From an uncultured Eubacteriales bacterium (lineage in GTDB: Bacteria > Bacillota > Clostridia > Christensenellales > Christensenellaceae), in assembly GCA_900545085.1 (NCBI GenBank), contig UQXU01000011.1:1-34298 (forward strand): a stretch of DNA of 34,298 nucleotides, read 5' to 3'. A program made the translations under genes and the position numbers. The first letter of the stretch is position 1, and each line of letters starts with the position of its first letter. Positions 32,792-34,298 of the stretch are shown piece after piece. Below the pieces are notes generated by a model, which did no database searches, was not told the origin of the DNA, and worked only from the letters and a program-made list of their open reading frames with translations.

Positions 32792-33835
32792 ATGATTGAA
32801 ATCAGAGAATTAGACAAAGACAACGGCCGGAAACTTTGGCTCGAATGCTTTCCGGAGGATTCTGAAGAATTTGTAAGCTGGTATTTTAAAACCGTATTTA
32901 CGGAAGGATACGGCGTATACGACGGCAGCGAGCTGCTCAGCATGGTATCAATCGTAGACGCTACAATGGCTCTGCGCCGCAGGCCGGTGCGCGCCAACTT
33001 CCAGCGTGCAGTCGCAACCACTGCGTCCGCCAGAGGAAAGGGCTATGCCTCGATGCTGCAAAAATACGTTCTCAATCTGCTCTACGACCGCGGAGAGGGC
33101 ATGTGTTCTCTCAACACTGATATACACGATTTTTACGCTCAGTTCGGATTCTCGACCTACGTTGCGAAAGAGCTCTTGAGAATAATGCCGTCCGAATCGG
33201 GCAGATACAAGCTGTATACCTCCGCTAGGGATATACCTTATTCCACCTTAGGCGGGCTGTCTCAGCTCTATTTCGACGAGCTGCGCGGGCGCACGGGCTG
33301 GCTTCTGCGCGATTCTCAAACCTTCGAGCGCATCCTCACCAGCGAGCTGGACTTCACGGGGAATACTCTGATAGTGGCTTTTGACGAAAAGAATATCGTC
33401 TCAGGTTATGCCATAGGCCGTCAGGAAGAAGAATCCTTCGTCGCTTACGAGGCCATAGCTAAACCTCGGCATTGGGGGAGTCTGACCCGCGCCGCAGGAG
33501 ACATGGGGCTCAGCTATTTCGACCGTCCTTTCTGCGGAGATTCCGGCACCGAGACGGGAATGGCGCGTATAGTAAATGTTAAACGCATAGTTGACAACCT
33601 AATTCTCGAGGACGGCGAATGTATAGTCGGGATATCCGATCCCGTCATAGAAGAAAACAACGACAACTGGCATATCTTTTCCGAAGCGGGAAAGACAAAA
33701 GCTACACGCACGCGGGCTATGGAAGATATTTCAGTAGGCATAGGACAATTCACACGCTGGGTCATGGGTTCCATAGATTCAGACGCGCCCGAGCTGTTCT
33801 CCCCCTGCAAGCGTTCTCTCGTAGACAGATATTAA
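32792..33835 (+). CDS. Eis-like GNAT N-acetyltransferase with SCP2-like C-terminal domain
   Basis: 347 residues from the ATG at 32792, chosen because AAGGAG lies 10 bases upstream and because the frame upstream (to 32630) only translates repeat copy C. The N-terminal GNAT domain includes RAVATTASARGKGYASMLQK, the acetyl-CoA loop (V-x-T-x3-RGKG), and FYAQFGF. A second GNAT-like half follows. The C-terminal 100 residues have the SCP2-like fold typical of Eis. It ends in Tyr; in Eis the free C-terminal carboxylate takes part in catalysis. Eis proteins acetylate amines, including aminoglycosides, but the substrate here is unknown. Confidence 0.88.
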   Translation: MIEIRELDKDNGRKLWLECFPEDSEEFVSWYFKTVFTEGYGVYDGSELLSMVSIVDATMALRRRPVRANFQRAVATTASARGKGYASMLQKYVLNLLYDRGEGMCSLNTDIHDFYAQFGFSTYVAKELLRIMPSESGRYKLYTSARDIPYSTLGGLSQLYFDELRGRTGWLLRDSQTFERILTSELDFTGNTLIVAFDEKNIVSGYAIGRQEEESFVAYEAIAKPRHWGSLTRAAGDMGLSYFDRPFCGDSGTETGMARIVNVKRIVDNLILEDGECIVGISDPVIEENNDNWHIFSEAGKTKATRTRAMEDISVGIGQFTRWVMGSIDSDAPELFSPCKRSLVDRY

Positions 33836-33879
33836 TGCAATACTTAATAAACTTCTCGAATCAGCAATAAAACAGCGTA

Positions 33880-33913
33880 AAAAGAGCTTTTTCCTCACCG
33901 AAAAAGCTCTTTT
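33880..33913 (+). terminator. Terminator after the acetyltransferase gene
   Basis: AAAAGAGCTTTTTC and GAAAAAGCTCTTTT pair perfectly over 14 bases around a 6-base loop. Confidence 0.85.
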
Positions 33914-33942
33914 GTTATTCTGTCGGTATAAAATACACGACA

Positions 33943-33971
33943 TTGACGCGCTCGCTCATTTAGAGTATAAT
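33943..33971 (+). promoter_or_regulatory. Promoter of the E1-alpha gene
   Basis: TTGACG (33943-33948), 17 bases, TATAAT (33966-33971), about 82 bases before the ATG. Confidence 0.8.
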
Positions 33972-33996
33972 AATGTAAATTAAGGAACACGAATTA

Positions 33997-34043
33997 AAGC
34001 TGTTATCCTACTATTCAAAAACGGGCGCAAACAGCTTGATAAC
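33997..34043 (+). promoter_or_regulatory. Possible alternative stem-loops in the E1-alpha leader
   Basis: AAGCTGTT (33997-34004) can pair with AACAGCTT (34030-34037), while the overlapping GTTATC (34002-34007) can pair with GATAAC (34038-34043), which abuts the GGAGG ribosome site. The two pairings share bases and exclude each other. No terminator follows, so any control would be of translation. Confidence 0.3.
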
Positions 34044-34053
34044 GGAGGCACAA

Positions 34054-34298
34054 ATGAGCCTATCAATCAACAAAGAAAAAGAACTTCTCCGCCTCATGTA
34101 TCTGGCGCGGTTTTTTGACGATAAAGTATACGAACTTTTTCACGAAAAAGACGAAGGCTACGGCACTACCCACCTTTCTACAGGACAGGAGGCCATCGCA
34201 GCCGGCGTCATGTACGCGGTCGAACCCGGCGATAAAATGATGACCAACCACAGAGGGCACGCGCACACGATATGCTCCGGAGCTTCCCCCGAGCGCAT
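34054..34298 (+). CDS. Thiamine-diphosphate-dependent dehydrogenase E1 component, alpha subunit (3' end cut)
   Basis: 81 codons are visible before the window ends. The reading frame has the E1-alpha start: RLMYLARFFDDKVYELFHE, then GTTHLSTGQEAIAAGVMYA and the TNHRGHAHTI motif that contributes to the active site. E1-alpha with E1-beta decarboxylates pyruvate, acetoin or branched-chain 2-oxo acids; the visible part does not say which, though the GTTHLSTGQEA form resembles pyruvate/acetoin enzymes. The ATG has a GGAGG site at 34044. The beta, E2 and E3 genes are expected to the right. Confidence 0.88.
   Translation, partial: MSLSINKEKELLRLMYLARFFDDKVYELFHEKDEGYGTTHLSTGQEAIAAGVMYAVEPGDKMMTNHRGHAHTICSGASPER

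Noticed and set aside
1..34298. Prophage, insertion sequence, integrase, toxin-antitoxin or CRISPR
   Set aside because: No matching protein families, spacer arrays or terminal repeats with a transposase gene were found in either strand.

Overview
The window reads as a stretch of chromosome from a member of the Bacillota, most likely class Clostridia. Supporting points are strong AGGAGG-type ribosome binding sites, sigma-A promoters with 17-base spacers, a gram-positive division cluster (FHA protein, FtsW/RodA, class B PBP, HlyD-like protein, YggS, SepF, DivIVA), a YacL-type PIN/TRAM membrane protein, a DUF5685 protein of the kind seen in Clostridia, and tilS, hpt and ftsH in the same order as in Bacillus. 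I see no prophage, insertion sequence or CRISPR array. Species cannot be fixed from the sequence alone.

Left part (1-7023): the end of a TetR-type regulator; a reverse-strand operon of a YtrA-type GntR repressor, an ABC ATPase and an ABC-2 permease, whose promoter lies inside a perfect 12-bp inverted repeat; a divergent LysR/EamA-exporter pair; and a reverse operon of RpiR-type regulator, BaiN/HI0933-type flavoprotein and YjbQ. Next comes a 558-base AT-rich gap, then a stand-alone NYN-domain protein of unknown role with its own terminator, and a membrane-anchored, extracytoplasmic beta-propeller-like protein.

Middle (10801-20430): yacL, a DUF5685 gene, a J-domain protein with a cysteine-rich tail, a small polytopic membrane protein, and the envelope/division run FHA - FtsW/RodA - PBP - HlyD-like - yggS - sepF - divIVA, which ends in a strong terminator. 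The run would couple septal or lateral peptidoglycan synthesis (glycosyltransferase plus transpeptidase) to FtsZ-ring (SepF) and pole or septum (DivIVA) factors.

Right part (20557-30996, all reverse strand): tRNA-Pro, tRNA-Glu and tRNA-Val, then tilS, ppx, ppk1, hpt, ftsH, a FlK-like thioesterase, a PHP-domain phosphoesterase and a divergent PRPP synthase. The polyphosphate pair ppx-ppk1 sits between tilS and hpt-ftsH, which are neighbours in Bacillus. After a divergent promoter region come miaB, an Eis-like acetyltransferase and the start of an E1-alpha (pyruvate/acetoin dehydrogenase type) gene cut by the window edge.

The most unusual signal is a family of three intergenic repeats (10499-10556, 28124-28251, 32633-32773). 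They share end sequences and a structured interior whose differences are largely base-pair-preserving, which suggests a mobile palindromic or RNA-structured element. The orphan NYN protein and a possible structured RNA upstream of the J-domain gene are secondary candidates.
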